In this document: piece by piece, positions 1-8,273 of the stretch | Layout of the letters: every line of letters begins with the position of its first letter | Numbering within the stretch: the stretch's first letter is position 1 | Assembly (NCBI GenBank): GCA_017433295.1 | Contig: JAFRHL010000034.1 | Coordinates: 62,001 to 126,000 of the forward strand | DNA: 64,000 nt | From: Eubacterium sp. | GTDB lineage: Bacteria > Bacillota > Clostridia > Lachnospirales > Lachnospiraceae | Direction: 5' to 3' | Position numbers and translations under genes: made by a program | Notes under the pieces: generated by a model | The model's database searches: none | Told to the model about the DNA's origin: nothing | Seen by the model: only the letters and a program-made list of their open reading frames with translations

Positions 1-997
1 GGTTCCATACATTTACTATGCGGTTGAGCTTCTCGTCATCGCTGGTGATGGTATAGGTGGAAAGCAGCTTGTCCCAGTAGTCCTTTAACTCTTTGAGGGC
101 CTGGTCTACCTGCTCATTGGTCTGATATTTTGCCAGCAGGGCATCTGCCGGTTTCTTATTGATAATGCCCGGGGCTTCAAACTTCTGGTCTGTGGGATTC
201 TCGCAGTAGCCCAGTACAAATATGTAAGAAACAGATTCTCCGGCCGTCAGGGTAGCCTTCAGGTGGTGGCTGCCCACCGGAGCCCAGCCATGGGCTATGC
301 TGTTACGGCTTTCCCCGGCAAATACGGCCTGCGGGTTATGGGGTCCGTTGTAGAGGCCGACGAAATCGTCTCTGCTGGTATCGAAACCGGCGATTTCGCT
401 GTTTACGGAGAATACAGCATAATGGTTTCGTCTTTCCCTGTATTCTGTCTTGTGATAAATGGTACTGCCGATGACTTCCACTTCACCGGTGGAGAAGTTT
501 CTCTGGAAATTGGTGGAGTCGTCCTCGGCGTTCCAGAGACAGAACTCTACGTAGCTGAAAAGATCTACGTCTTTGGCCCGGTCTGACTCATTGGTCAGGG
601 TGATCCTGGTGATCTCGCAGGAATCGTTGACCGGAACAAAGACTTCCTGTCTGGCGGCAAGATGATTTTTCTTTCCTTCTATAATAGTATAGCCGAGACC
701 GTGACGGCAGCTGTAATCATCAAGCTCTGTCTGGACCGGCTGCCATCCGGGATTCCAGACGGTATCCTTCTCTTTAATATAGAAGTAATGGCCTCCGCAG
801 TCCATGGGACTGTTGTTGTAGCGGTAACGGGTCATGCGGAGCAATTTCGCATCTTTATAAAAACAGTATCCTCCGGCTGTGTTGGAGATAAGACGGAAGA
901 AGTCCCGGGATCCAAGGTAATTGATCCAGGGAAGGGGAGTCCTGGGGGTTGTTATTACATATTCTTTGTTCTGGTCATCAAAGTGTCCGAATTTCAT
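1..997 (-). CDS. Cellobiose phosphorylase (GH94), N-terminal part, cut by window edge
   Basis: Reverse-strand reading gives 332 codons from an ATG at 997 with an AGGAAAGGAG-type ribosome site upstream; the 3' end lies outside the window. The protein begins MKFGHFDDQNKEYVITTPRT and contains the stretches NYLGS, RYRYNN, FCLWNAEDD and TNFQRNFSTGEVE, close to clostridial cellobiose phosphorylases as I know them. These enzymes split cellobiose with phosphate into glucose 1-phosphate and glucose in the cytoplasm. Only the N-terminal beta-sandwich and the start of the linker are visible; the catalytic Asp of the (alpha/alpha)6 barrel is not. The gene diverges from a LacI-type regulator and sugar ABC operon and shares operator sequences with them, which supports a role in cello-oligosaccharide use. 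Confidence 0.9.
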   Translation of the reverse strand, partial: MKFGHFDDQNKEYVITTPRTPLPWINYLGSRDFFRLISNTAGGYCFYKDAKLLRMTRYRYNNSPMDCGGHYFYIKEKDTVWNPGWQPVQTELDDYSCRHGLGYTIIEGKKNHLAARQEVFVPVNDSCEITRITLTNESDRAKDVDLFSYVEFCLWNAEDDSTNFQRNFSTGEVEVIGSTIYHKTEYRERRNHYAVFSVNSEIAGFDTSRDDFVGLYNGPHNPQAVFAGESRNSIAHGWAPVGSHHLKATLTAGESVSYIFVLGYCENPTDQKFEAPGIINKKPADALLAKYQTNEQVDQALKELKDYWDKLLSTYTITSDDEKLNRIVNVWN

Positions 998-1067
998 AGG
1001 GTGCTTACTCCTTTCCTTTCTTATTAATGAATACGAAAATGCGGTTTCGGAATGATGATCAAAACGG

Positions 1068-1081
1068 CGAAACCGATTTCG
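1068..1081. promoter_or_regulatory. LacI-type operator at the GH94 transcript start
   Basis: CGAAACCGATTTCG is an imperfect 14-bp palindrome with the central CG usual for LacI-family operators. It has the same CGAA-N2-CG-N2-TTCG form as the site at 1236-1249 and lies 7-20 bp past the predicted GH94 start site, where a bound repressor would block transcription. A looser relative, CGAAAATGCGGTTTCG, lies at 1034-1049 in the same leader. Confidence 0.6.
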
Positions 1082-1094
1082 CAGATTTGACTCT

Positions 1095-1124
1095 ATTATA
1101 AATGTATTCAGCCTGAAATGTAAA
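1095..1124 (-). promoter_or_regulatory. Sigma-A promoter of the GH94 gene
   Basis: On the minus strand TTTACA (1124-1119) is followed after 18 nt by TATAAT (1100-1095). The predicted transcript start is near 1088, leaving a leader of about 90 nt before the GH94 ATG. A LacI-type operator lies just downstream. Confidence 0.75.
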
Positions 1125-1199
1125 TACACAAATCAATAAGAAAGGGATATTTGTTAATAGTGAACAAAAAATATGAAAAATTATTGTGAAAATTGGTGA

Positions 1200-1228
1200 T
1201 TGACGAATGGCAAAAAAGGATTTAGAAT
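1200..1228 (+). promoter_or_regulatory. Sigma-A promoter of the lacI-type gene
   Basis: TTGACG (1200-1205), a 17-nt spacer and TAGAAT (1223-1228). The predicted start near 1235 touches the operator at 1236-1249, suggesting autoregulation. It may also serve the downstream ABC operon by read-through. Confidence 0.75.
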
Positions 1229-1235
1229 ACAGGTA

Positions 1236-1249
1236 CGAAAACGTATTCG
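1236..1249. promoter_or_regulatory. LacI-type operator at the regulator's own promoter
   Basis: CGAAAACGTATTCG is a 14-bp palindrome with a central CG (CGAA-N2-CG-N2-TTCG), placed directly at the predicted transcript start. It matches the site in front of the divergent GH94 gene, so one regulator probably controls both directions. Confidence 0.65.
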
Positions 1250-1292
1250 GAAGGTAGCTTACTGATGAAACCTGTGAAGGAGGGATCTGAAA

Positions 1293-2300
1293 ATGGTTAC
1301 AATCAGAGATATCTCTCGTAAATGCGGCGTTTCTCCTGCTACCGTCAGCAAGGCACTGAATGGCTATGAAGACATCAGCGCCGAAACCATGGAGCTTGTC
1401 AGGCGGACGGCAGCAGAGATGAATTATCTGCCCAATGCCGCGGCCAGACAGCTTAAGACGAACAGCTCCCATAATATCGGAGTGGTTTTTGTCGATGATA
1501 CCATGAGCGGTCTGACACACGAGTATTTTTCTACGATCCTCAACAGCGTGAAGGAGGAGGCGGAGAGCCGGGGATATGACATAACCTTCTTAAGCCAGAA
1601 CATGGGAGAGAGGAAGATGTCATTTCTGGAGCATTGCCGCTACCGCAAATGTGACGGCGTTGTAGTGGCCAACGTGAATTTTGAGAGTGATGCGGTGCTG
1701 GAACTTATCCGCAGCGAAGTGCCGGTGATTACCATCGATTATTCCTATGATAATACCAGCTGTGTTTTATCGGACAATGTGGAAGGGGCCTATGAGCTTA
1801 CATCCCATCTGATCCGGTCCGGCCACAGGAAGATCGCATTTATTCACGGCCAGAAAACCTCCGTCACCATAAAGAGGCTTCTGGGTTTTCACCGGGCCCT
1901 GGAGGATAACGGAATCACGGTTCCTGATTCTTATGTTATTGAAGGAAGATTCCATGATCCCGATCAGGGACGGAAGATCACCAGACAGCTTCTGGATCTT
2001 TCCGATCCGCCTACAGCCATTATGTATCCTGATGATTATACTTATCTGGGAGGCATGGCTGAATTTGAAAAAAGACATCTGGTGATTCCGGAGGATATCA
2101 GTGTCGTCGGTTACGACGGGATCAATCTTTCCCAGGTCCTTCGGCCCAGGCTTACCACCTGGTACCAGGATGCGGATAGTATCGGAAGGATGTCGGCAAA
2201 AAAGCTGATTGAGACCATTGAGCACAGAAAAACCAGTGTGACGGAACAGATCAAGGTATCCGGACGGTTGCTGACCGGATACAGTGTCCAGGTACTATAA
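1293..2300 (+). CDS. LacI/GalR-family transcriptional regulator
   Basis: 335 aa, the usual family length. Residues 3-24 form the N-terminal helix-turn-helix (TIRDISRKCGVSPATVSKAL), followed by the hinge helix (LPNAAARQL) and a periplasmic-binding-protein-like effector domain. The ATG is preceded by AGGAGGG with good spacing. The gene lies between a GH94 phosphorylase and a sugar ABC operon, and matching palindromes sit at both divergent promoters, so I infer it is the local repressor responding to cellobiose or a related oligosaccharide. The ligand is inference; the family assignment is clear. Confidence 0.93.
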   Translation: MVTIRDISRKCGVSPATVSKALNGYEDISAETMELVRRTAAEMNYLPNAAARQLKTNSSHNIGVVFVDDTMSGLTHEYFSTILNSVKEEAESRGYDITFLSQNMGERKMSFLEHCRYRKCDGVVVANVNFESDAVLELIRSEVPVITIDYSYDNTSCVLSDNVEGAYELTSHLIRSGHRKIAFIHGQKTSVTIKRLLGFHRALEDNGITVPDSYVIEGRFHDPDQGRKITRQLLDLSDPPTAIMYPDDYTYLGGMAEFEKRHLVIPEDISVVGYDGINLSQVLRPRLTTWYQDADSIGRMSAKKLIETIEHRKTSVTEQIKVSGRLLTGYSVQVL

Positions 2301-2378
2301 CTAAGGTGTAGTGCTTACAGTTTACATTGTCCCGATAAAACGGACAGCCATATTTTAAGTTATGAGGAGGAAACTTAA

Positions 2379-3791
2379 ATGAGAAAGAGTATTAAGTCTT
2401 TAGTCAGTCTTGCCCTGGCAGGAGCCATGGCCTTTTCAATGGTTGGCTGCGGCGGCGGAAGCACCGAGTCCACAGGAGCAGCCCAGGACACAGGAGAAAG
2501 CGGAAAGGTTTTGAATGTCTGGTGCTGGAATGATGAGTTCCAGAGTCGTTTTAATGACTACTATCCCGGAGTTAAGGAAGTTGCCGAGGACAAGTCCACA
2601 ACCACATTAACAGACGGCACAACCGTAAAATGGACCATTAATCCCAATGAGGGTAATAACTACCAGGATAAGCTGGATGAGGCACTTCTGAATCAGGAAT
2701 CAGCAGCAGCGGATGACAAGATCGACATCTTCCTGATCGAAGCAGATTACGCCCTGAAGTATGTAGATTCCGATTATACAATGAATGTGAATGATCTGGG
2801 TCTGACAGAAGATGACATGAAGGATCAGTATAAATATACACAGGATATCGTAAAAGATTCCAACGGAGCCATCAAGGGAACCACATGGCAGGCAACACCT
2901 GGCCTCTTCGCTTATCGTCGTTCCATTGCCAAAGATGTACTTGGCACAGACGATCCGGAAAAGGTTCAGGAAGCTCTGGCCGACTGGACCAAGTTTGATG
3001 AAGTGGCTAAGCAGGCACACGATAAGGGTTACAAGATGCTCTCCGGTTATGACGATTCCTACCGTACCTTCTCCAACAACGTTTCAGCACCCTGGGTTGA
3101 CGGTACCAGCGTTGTTGTTGACAAGAACATCATGAACTGGGTTGACCAGACAAAGCTGTATACTGATAATGGTTATAACAACAAAACATCCCTCTGGGAT
3201 GACGGCTGGGCAGCCGATCAGGGTCCCAAGGGCAAGGTATTTGGTTTCTTCTATTCCACATGGGGCATCAACTTTACACTTCTTGGAAACTCTCTTGAGA
3301 CTCCGGAGGAAGAAGGCGGAAAGCTTGAAGTCGGCAATGGTATTTATGGCGATTACGCAGTATGTGAAGGACCTCAGCCTTATTACTGGGGCGGTACATG
3401 GATCTGCGCAGCAACAGGCACAGACAATGCTGACCTTGTTAAGGACATTATGCTCAACTTAACATGCAATGAAGAGATCATGAAACAGATCACACTGGAT
3501 ACTCAGGACTACACCAACAACATTCCTGCCATGGAATCTCTGGCAGCAGATCCTGATTTCGGTTCCGACTTCCTTGGCGGACAGAACCATATCGCTCTCT
3601 TTGCAGAGGCAGCCAAGAAGATCGACATGAGTAATGCCGGCCCCTATGACCAGGGATGTAATGAGAAGATCCAGAATGCATTTAAGGATTACTATGATGG
3701 CAATATTGATGAAGATAAGGCTAAAGAAAACTTTGAGACTGCCATCAAGGAGCAGTATCCGGAACTGACAGAGGTTAAATGGCCTGAATAA
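2379..3791 (+). CDS. Sugar ABC transporter solute-binding lipoprotein
   Basis: 470 aa with a lipoprotein signal: positive N-terminus, hydrophobic segment and lipobox SMVGC with Cys24 as the lipidated residue, followed by a Gly/Ser-rich tether. The mature part looks like the family 1 extracellular sugar-binding proteins (LNVWCWNDEFQSRF near the start, many aromatic residues). It captures the sugar outside the membrane for the two permeases downstream. Neighbouring cellobiose phosphorylase suggests cellobiose or cellodextrins as ligand. Start has GAGGAGG upstream. The hairpins after the stop probably stabilise this message relative to the permease genes. Confidence 0.9.
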   Translation: MRKSIKSLVSLALAGAMAFSMVGCGGGSTESTGAAQDTGESGKVLNVWCWNDEFQSRFNDYYPGVKEVAEDKSTTTLTDGTTVKWTINPNEGNNYQDKLDEALLNQESAAADDKIDIFLIEADYALKYVDSDYTMNVNDLGLTEDDMKDQYKYTQDIVKDSNGAIKGTTWQATPGLFAYRRSIAKDVLGTDDPEKVQEALADWTKFDEVAKQAHDKGYKMLSGYDDSYRTFSNNVSAPWVDGTSVVVDKNIMNWVDQTKLYTDNGYNNKTSLWDDGWAADQGPKGKVFGFFYSTWGINFTLLGNSLETPEEEGGKLEVGNGIYGDYAVCEGPQPYYWGGTWICAATGTDNADLVKDIMLNLTCNEEIMKQITLDTQDYTNNIPAMESLAADPDFGSDFLGGQNHIALFAEAAKKIDMSNAGPYDQGCNEKIQNAFKDYYDGNIDEDKAKENFETAIKEQYPELTEVKWPE

Positions 3792-3874
3792 TTATCAGCG
3801 GATAATTGTTCGGAATATGAAATACTCTGGTCAAAAAAATGGCCCGAATATTGACTGTTTATTACGGAGGATGC

Positions 3875-3952
3875 GGGGTGGGCAATGCCCGCCCCCTTTC
3901 TATCGCGCAGGAAACGGTGTTAGCCGGCCTAATACAGCTTCCTGTGCGATAG
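3875..3952 (+). promoter_or_regulatory. Two intercistronic hairpins between binding-protein and permease genes
   Basis: The first is a 9-bp GC-rich stem with a 3-nt loop (3875-3895) followed by a short pyrimidine run, resembling a partial terminator. The second pairs 3900-3913 with 3939-3952 over 14 bp with one G-U pair. Placed in a 243-nt gap inside an otherwise tight operon, they would protect the upstream message and reduce permease expression. Confidence 0.65.
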
Positions 3953-4034
3953 ATGGATAAGTGACAGGAAGAAATTTTGAAAAAAAGAATGACACGGAAG
4001 TGATTCCGGCTGAAGAAAGAGAGGAGGAACCCTT

Positions 4035-4982
4035 ATGAATGGAACAGCCAGGAAGAGTAACGTAAGCTACGCGAAATGGGGATACATCTTTATTTTTCCC
4101 TTCTTTGCTGCTTTCCTGATTTTCCAGCTGATACCGCTGGCGTCCACGATTTACTATAGCTTTTTTGAATATTACAGAAGCGGCCTGAAGATCATCGGTC
4201 CCAACCCGGTGGGCCTGGCTAACTACAAGGCAATCTTTGAAAGTGATTTTCTGAAATATATGGGAAATACCGTTATTATCTGGATAATGGGATTTGTACC
4301 CCAGATATTCTTCTCCCTGCTGCTGGCGGCCTGGTTTACGGATCTCCGCCTGAAGATCAGAGGGAAGCAGTTCTTTAAGGTGGTCATCTATATGCCCAAC
4401 CTGATCATGGCCAGCGCCTTTGCCATGCTGTTCTTTGCTCTCTTTTCAGATAACGGGCCGGTCAATTCCTTCCTGCTGTCTGCCGGGCTTATCAGCAAGC
4501 CTTTCCGTTTCCTGTCCACTGTCTGGGGAGCCAGAGGACTTGTAGCCCTGATGAACTTCCTCATGTGGTTCGGTAATACAACCATCCTGCTCATGGCGGC
4601 GGTCATGGGTATCAACCCGGCACTGTTTGAAGCGGCCGAGCTTGACGGATGTACCCACTTACAGATCTTTTTCAAGATTACATTGCCCATGATCCGGCCT
4701 ATCCTGATCTACGTACTGATCACCTCCATGCTGGGTGGTCTCCAGATGTTTGATGTACCTCAGATTTTGACAAATGGTAAGGGAACCCCGGACCGTACGG
4801 TAACCACCATCATTATGTACCTGAATAACCATTTATATAGTAAGAATTATGGTATGGCAGGAGCCGTTTCAGTTATCCTGTTTATTATCTGCGCTATCCT
4901 CTGCATCGGAGTATATTTCTCCATGAACGGAGATGACGGCAGCAGCAGAAAGGCAAAGAAGAAAGGAGGAGCCAAAAAATGA
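4035..4982 (+). CDS. Sugar ABC transporter permease, MalF/LacF type
   Basis: 315 aa with about six hydrophobic membrane segments and the cytoplasmic EAA loop (EAAELDGCTHLQIFFKITLP) near residues 199-218, which docks the ATPase. An N-terminal stretch (YAKWGYIFIFPFFAAFLIFQLIPL) is typical of the first permease of this family. The stop overlaps the next permease start by ATGA, so the two are translationally coupled and form the heterodimeric channel. The C-terminus is rich in Lys. Start has GAGAGGAGG upstream. Confidence 0.92.
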   Translation: MNGTARKSNVSYAKWGYIFIFPFFAAFLIFQLIPLASTIYYSFFEYYRSGLKIIGPNPVGLANYKAIFESDFLKYMGNTVIIWIMGFVPQIFFSLLLAAWFTDLRLKIRGKQFFKVVIYMPNLIMASAFAMLFFALFSDNGPVNSFLLSAGLISKPFRFLSTVWGARGLVALMNFLMWFGNTTILLMAAVMGINPALFEAAELDGCTHLQIFFKITLPMIRPILIYVLITSMLGGLQMFDVPQILTNGKGTPDRTVTTIIMYLNNHLYSKNYGMAGAVSVILFIICAILCIGVYFSMNGDDGSSRKAKKKGGAKK

Positions 4983-5830
4983 GAGAGACAAAAGAAAAGA
5001 GCGGAGCCCCATTTACTGTTTTCGTACATATTGTGCTGATCTTCCTGGCTTTCCTCTGCCTGTTCTTTTTCTATATCCTGGTGATCAACTCCACCAGAAG
5101 TCACTCCATGATCCAGAAAGGATTTTCCTTCATTCCCGGAAAGAGCTTCCTGGTAAACTTTAAACATGTACTGGCCGATGCCAACATTCCGGTGCTTTCC
5201 GGTATTAAGAACAGCCTGATCGTGTCCACCTGCTCCGCAGTGCTGGCCACTTACTTCTCAGCCATGACGGCCTACGGCCTGTATGCTTATGATTTCAAGC
5301 TGAAGAAGCCGGCTTTCGTTTTTATCATGCTGATCCTTTCCATGCCCACACAGGTATCTGCCCTGGGATTTGTACAGCTGGTAACGAATATGCATATGAT
5401 CAACACCTTATGGCCTCTTTTCCTTCCGGCCATTGCTTCCCCGGCTGTATTCTACTTCATGTACAGTTACATTCAGTCCAGTCTTCCTCTGGAACTGGTG
5501 GAGGCGGCCAGAATGGATGGCTGCGGAGAGTTCAGGACCTTTAACCGGATCGTGCTTCCCATTATGAAGCCGGCCATAGCAGTGCAGGCAATCTTCGCAT
5601 TTGTTTCTTCCTGGAACAATTACTTTATTCCTGCCCTGATTATTTCGGATAACAAGAAAAAGACCCTGCCCATTCTTATTGCCGCCCTTCGGAGCGCCGA
5701 TTTCCTGAAATTTGATATGGGTAAGGTTTACATGCTGATCACAATAGCCATCGTTCCCATCATCATTGTATACCTGTTCTTATCCAGGTTTATCGTTGAC
5801 GGTGTGACCCTCGGTGGTGTAAAGGAATAA
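4979..5830 (+). CDS. Sugar ABC transporter permease, MalG/LacG type
   Basis: 283 aa, about six membrane segments, with the EAA loop (EAARMDGCGEFRTFNRIVLP) near residues 175-194 and a conserved Asn-rich region (SSWNNYF) typical of the second permease of carbohydrate ABC systems. Its ATG overlaps the stop of the preceding permease. It is followed after 32 nt by the ATPase gene, so the operon encodes a full importer. Confidence 0.92.
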   Translation: MRETKEKSGAPFTVFVHIVLIFLAFLCLFFFYILVINSTRSHSMIQKGFSFIPGKSFLVNFKHVLADANIPVLSGIKNSLIVSTCSAVLATYFSAMTAYGLYAYDFKLKKPAFVFIMLILSMPTQVSALGFVQLVTNMHMINTLWPLFLPAIASPAVFYFMYSYIQSSLPLELVEAARMDGCGEFRTFNRIVLPIMKPAIAVQAIFAFVSSWNNYFIPALIISDNKKKTLPILIAALRSADFLKFDMGKVYMLITIAIVPIIIVYLFLSRFIVDGVTLGGVKE

Positions 5831-5862
5831 TAATTATCATTTATTATGGAGGATTATATAAA

Positions 5863-6960
5863 ATGGCTGGTATTACATTTAAAAATGTTGTTAAGACCTA
5901 TGATAATGGCGTAACAGTTGTTCCGGACCTGAATCTGGAGATTAAAGATAAAGAGTTTGTAGTCCTGGTAGGACCTTCCGGCTGTGGAAAGTCCACAACT
6001 CTCCGTATGATCGCGGGACTGGAGAGTATTACTTCCGGAGAGCTTTATATCGGAGATAAGCTGGTCAATGATGTGGCACCCAAGAACCGTGATATTGCCA
6101 TGGTATTTCAGAGCTATGCCCTCTATCCCCATATGACGGTTTATAAGAACATGGCATTTGCCCTGGAGCTGCGCAAAACGCCCAAGGCAGAGATTGATGA
6201 GAAGGTAAAAGAGGCTGCCCGGATCCTGGAACTGGAGCCCTACCTGGACCGCAGGCCCAAGGCCCTTTCCGGAGGACAGCGTCAGCGTGTCGCTTTAGGC
6301 CGGGCCATGGTAAGGAATCCTGAGGTCTTCCTTCTGGATGAGCCTTTATCCAACCTGGACGCCAAGCTGAGAACCGAGATGAGAAGTCAGATCTCAGCCC
6401 TGCATAAGCGTCTTGCCACCACATTTGTCTATGTTACCCATGACCAGACAGAGGCCATGACCATGGGTGACCGGATCTGCGTAATGAAGGATGGTGTTAT
6501 CCAGCAGTTTGACACGCCCCAGAACCTTTATAAATCTCCCTGCAACATGTTTGTGGCGGGCTTTATCGGTTCACCCCAGATGAACTTCATCGAGGCAAAG
6601 GTGGAGAAAGCAGGAAACGGTTATGTGCTTGCCTTTGATCAGACAAGGGTTCCCGTATTCTCCGACAAGATTGCAGCATATGCCGGCAAGGAGGTCATCC
6701 TGGGCATCCGTCCCGAGGACCTTCATATTGAGCCGGATCTGGTTAATTCCATGGAAGACGCGGTCATCACTGCCGACATCGACCTGGATGAGATGATGGG
6801 TTCTGAGATCTATCTGTATTTCGAGATTGGCGGAAAGAAGATGATTTCCCGTATTCCTTCCAAGTTCCAGGTTAAAGCAGGAGATAGGGTGAAGCTCGCC
6901 GTGGATCCCGGCAGAGTTCATGTATTTGATAAGGAAACTGAGCAGGTGATCTGCCAGTAG
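5863..6960 (+). CDS. MsmX/UgpC-type sugar ABC transporter ATPase
   Basis: 365 aa. Walker A GPSGCGKST at residues 37-45, signature LSGGQRQRVALGRAM and Walker B VFLLDEPLSNLD in order, then a C-terminal TOBE-like regulatory domain. It powers sugar import through the two permeases encoded just upstream; MsmX-type ATPases in Firmicutes often serve several permease pairs, and a second copy occurs at 61837-62940 in this window. ATG follows GGAGGA. Two terminator-like hairpins close the operon. Confidence 0.93.
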   Translation: MAGITFKNVVKTYDNGVTVVPDLNLEIKDKEFVVLVGPSGCGKSTTLRMIAGLESITSGELYIGDKLVNDVAPKNRDIAMVFQSYALYPHMTVYKNMAFALELRKTPKAEIDEKVKEAARILELEPYLDRRPKALSGGQRQRVALGRAMVRNPEVFLLDEPLSNLDAKLRTEMRSQISALHKRLATTFVYVTHDQTEAMTMGDRICVMKDGVIQQFDTPQNLYKSPCNMFVAGFIGSPQMNFIEAKVEKAGNGYVLAFDQTRVPVFSDKIAAYAGKEVILGIRPEDLHIEPDLVNSMEDAVITADIDLDEMMGSEIYLYFEIGGKKMISRIPSKFQVKAGDRVKLAVDPGRVHVFDKETEQVICQ

Positions 6961-7025
6961 TTTTATAAACAGACACCGGGATGGGGCCGCCTCTGTCTTC
7001 CCGGGTTTTGTTCCTCCTCGGAAAT

Positions 7026-7135
7026 CAGACAGCTTTTAAGGCTGTCTGGTTTCTTCCGGCAAAATAGTCCCCCGGGGAGACAGGGGCGGCCCCTTGTCGG
7101 CTGATGCTGAGCAGATGTTTCTGCTCAGTTTTTTT
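7026..7135 (+). terminator. Tandem terminators closing the sugar ABC operon
   Basis: An 8-bp stem CAGACAGC/GCTGTCTG (7026-7048) followed by GTTTCTT, then a second stem CTGAGCAGA/TCTGCTCAG (7107-7128) followed by seven T. The second is a canonical intrinsic terminator; the first is weaker. Confidence 0.8.
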
Positions 7136-7185
7136 GTTTCCTGAAGAATATGGACCGGGAACCGGTCATGATTAACGGCCCGGAT

Positions 7186-7956
7186 TCAGACAGGGTCATT
7201 CATACTGTCTTCCAGAGCCTCAACAATGGTGTCAACGATCTTTGTGGCTTTTTCCTGTACTTCCTTTGGAGCATAGGGGAAGGTGTAGGAAACATCTGAA
7301 GCCAGGAGCAGGGGCAGGTCATTGATGGAATCGCCGATGCCGTAGAGTTTCATCTCACCGTATTTATCCTTGTAATACTCTTTGAGACGTTCTACGCCCC
7401 GGCCTTTGGTACAGCCCTTTGGAGCAACGTCTACCTCAACCACATTCTGGAAGGCATTGATGTGCTCGCCGAACATTTCATTGAGGTGGGCGGCAAGGGC
7501 TGCAGCTTCCTCCAGAGTCTCATTGTGGATGCCCAGCTGGTGGACCAGACCCGGCATGGCGTCCTTCATTCCCGTGATCACGTGATATTCACCGGGATAG
7601 TCCATCTCGGAGAATACATTAATTACACCGTTGATATCAATGGAAATACGGTGGAGATCCGGGTTTACTTCACGGCAGATGGCGTCCACCACATCCCGGT
7701 CGATGCCTCTGCGGTAAATATCATCTCCGGTACCGTCTACAATATTGGCGCCGGTGCTGGTGATGTAGAAGTCAGGAGTAAAATGTCCTGTGATAAAGGG
7801 AGTCAGGCCCCCTACCTGCCTTCCGGTGCACAGGCCGAAAAGATGTCCTGCCTTCTGGTATTCGTGGATCTTGGCTACGGATTCCGGCGGCAGCTTTACA
7901 TCAGCCTTATAGAAATACAGAGTACCGTCAAAATCACTGGCAAATACTTTTTTCAT
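7186..7956 (-). CDS. Cof-type HAD-IIB family phosphatase
   Basis: 256 aa. HAD motif I DFDGTLY at residues 8-14, motif II STGAN, a motif III Lys in the APKGCTKG segment, and motif IV GDSINDLPLL. Family members remove phosphate from sugar phosphates or small phosphorylated cofactors in the cytoplasm; the substrate cannot be told from sequence. Monocistronic on the minus strand, convergent with the sugar operon and divergent from the GH32 gene. A perfect 8-bp inverted repeat (7998-8005 with 8016-8023) lies in its leader. No clear promoter was recognised for it. Confidence 0.88.
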   Translation of the reverse strand: MKKVFASDFDGTLYFYKADVKLPPESVAKIHEYQKAGHLFGLCTGRQVGGLTPFITGHFTPDFYITSTGANIVDGTGDDIYRRGIDRDVVDAICREVNPDLHRISIDINGVINVFSEMDYPGEYHVITGMKDAMPGLVHQLGIHNETLEEAAALAAHLNEMFGEHINAFQNVVEVDVAPKGCTKGRGVERLKEYYKDKYGEMKLYGIGDSINDLPLLLASDVSYTFPYAPKEVQEKATKIVDTIVEALEDSMNDPV

Positions 7957-8173
7957 AATTGTTATCCCCTTTTTGTTAAATGCGATACCTCTGATTGAAC
8001 CGGAGACATTCCGCGCTCCGGTTGAATCCGGTATTCATTATCATTCCGGCCGGAGCCGGGTAATATTACAGTTTTATAATAGCATAAAGCAGAGGCGGAT
8101 TCCTAGTCTTTTTATGAAAATTAACAAAAAACAGTTATTTTTAAATCGTTCTTTGTTATTCCTGTTAAGTTTC

Positions 8174-8202
8174 TTGCTTTTATTATGTGAATCCTTTATA
8201 AT
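8174..8202 (+). promoter_or_regulatory. Sigma-A promoter of the GH32 gene
   Basis: TTGCTT (8174-8179), a 17-nt spacer, TATAAT (8197-8202); predicted start near 8209, giving a 65-nt leader. I see no clear operator. Confidence 0.75.
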
Positions 8203-8273
8203 GATGACATAATCAGGTTGGGGTGTTCTGATACCCGAACCGGGCTTTTAACAAAACAAAGGGGGATATTATT

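Noticed and set aside
4388-4690. Minus-strand open frames opposite the permease and other real genes
   Set aside because: Antisense frames with no ribosome sites or promoters; the plus-strand proteins are unambiguous.
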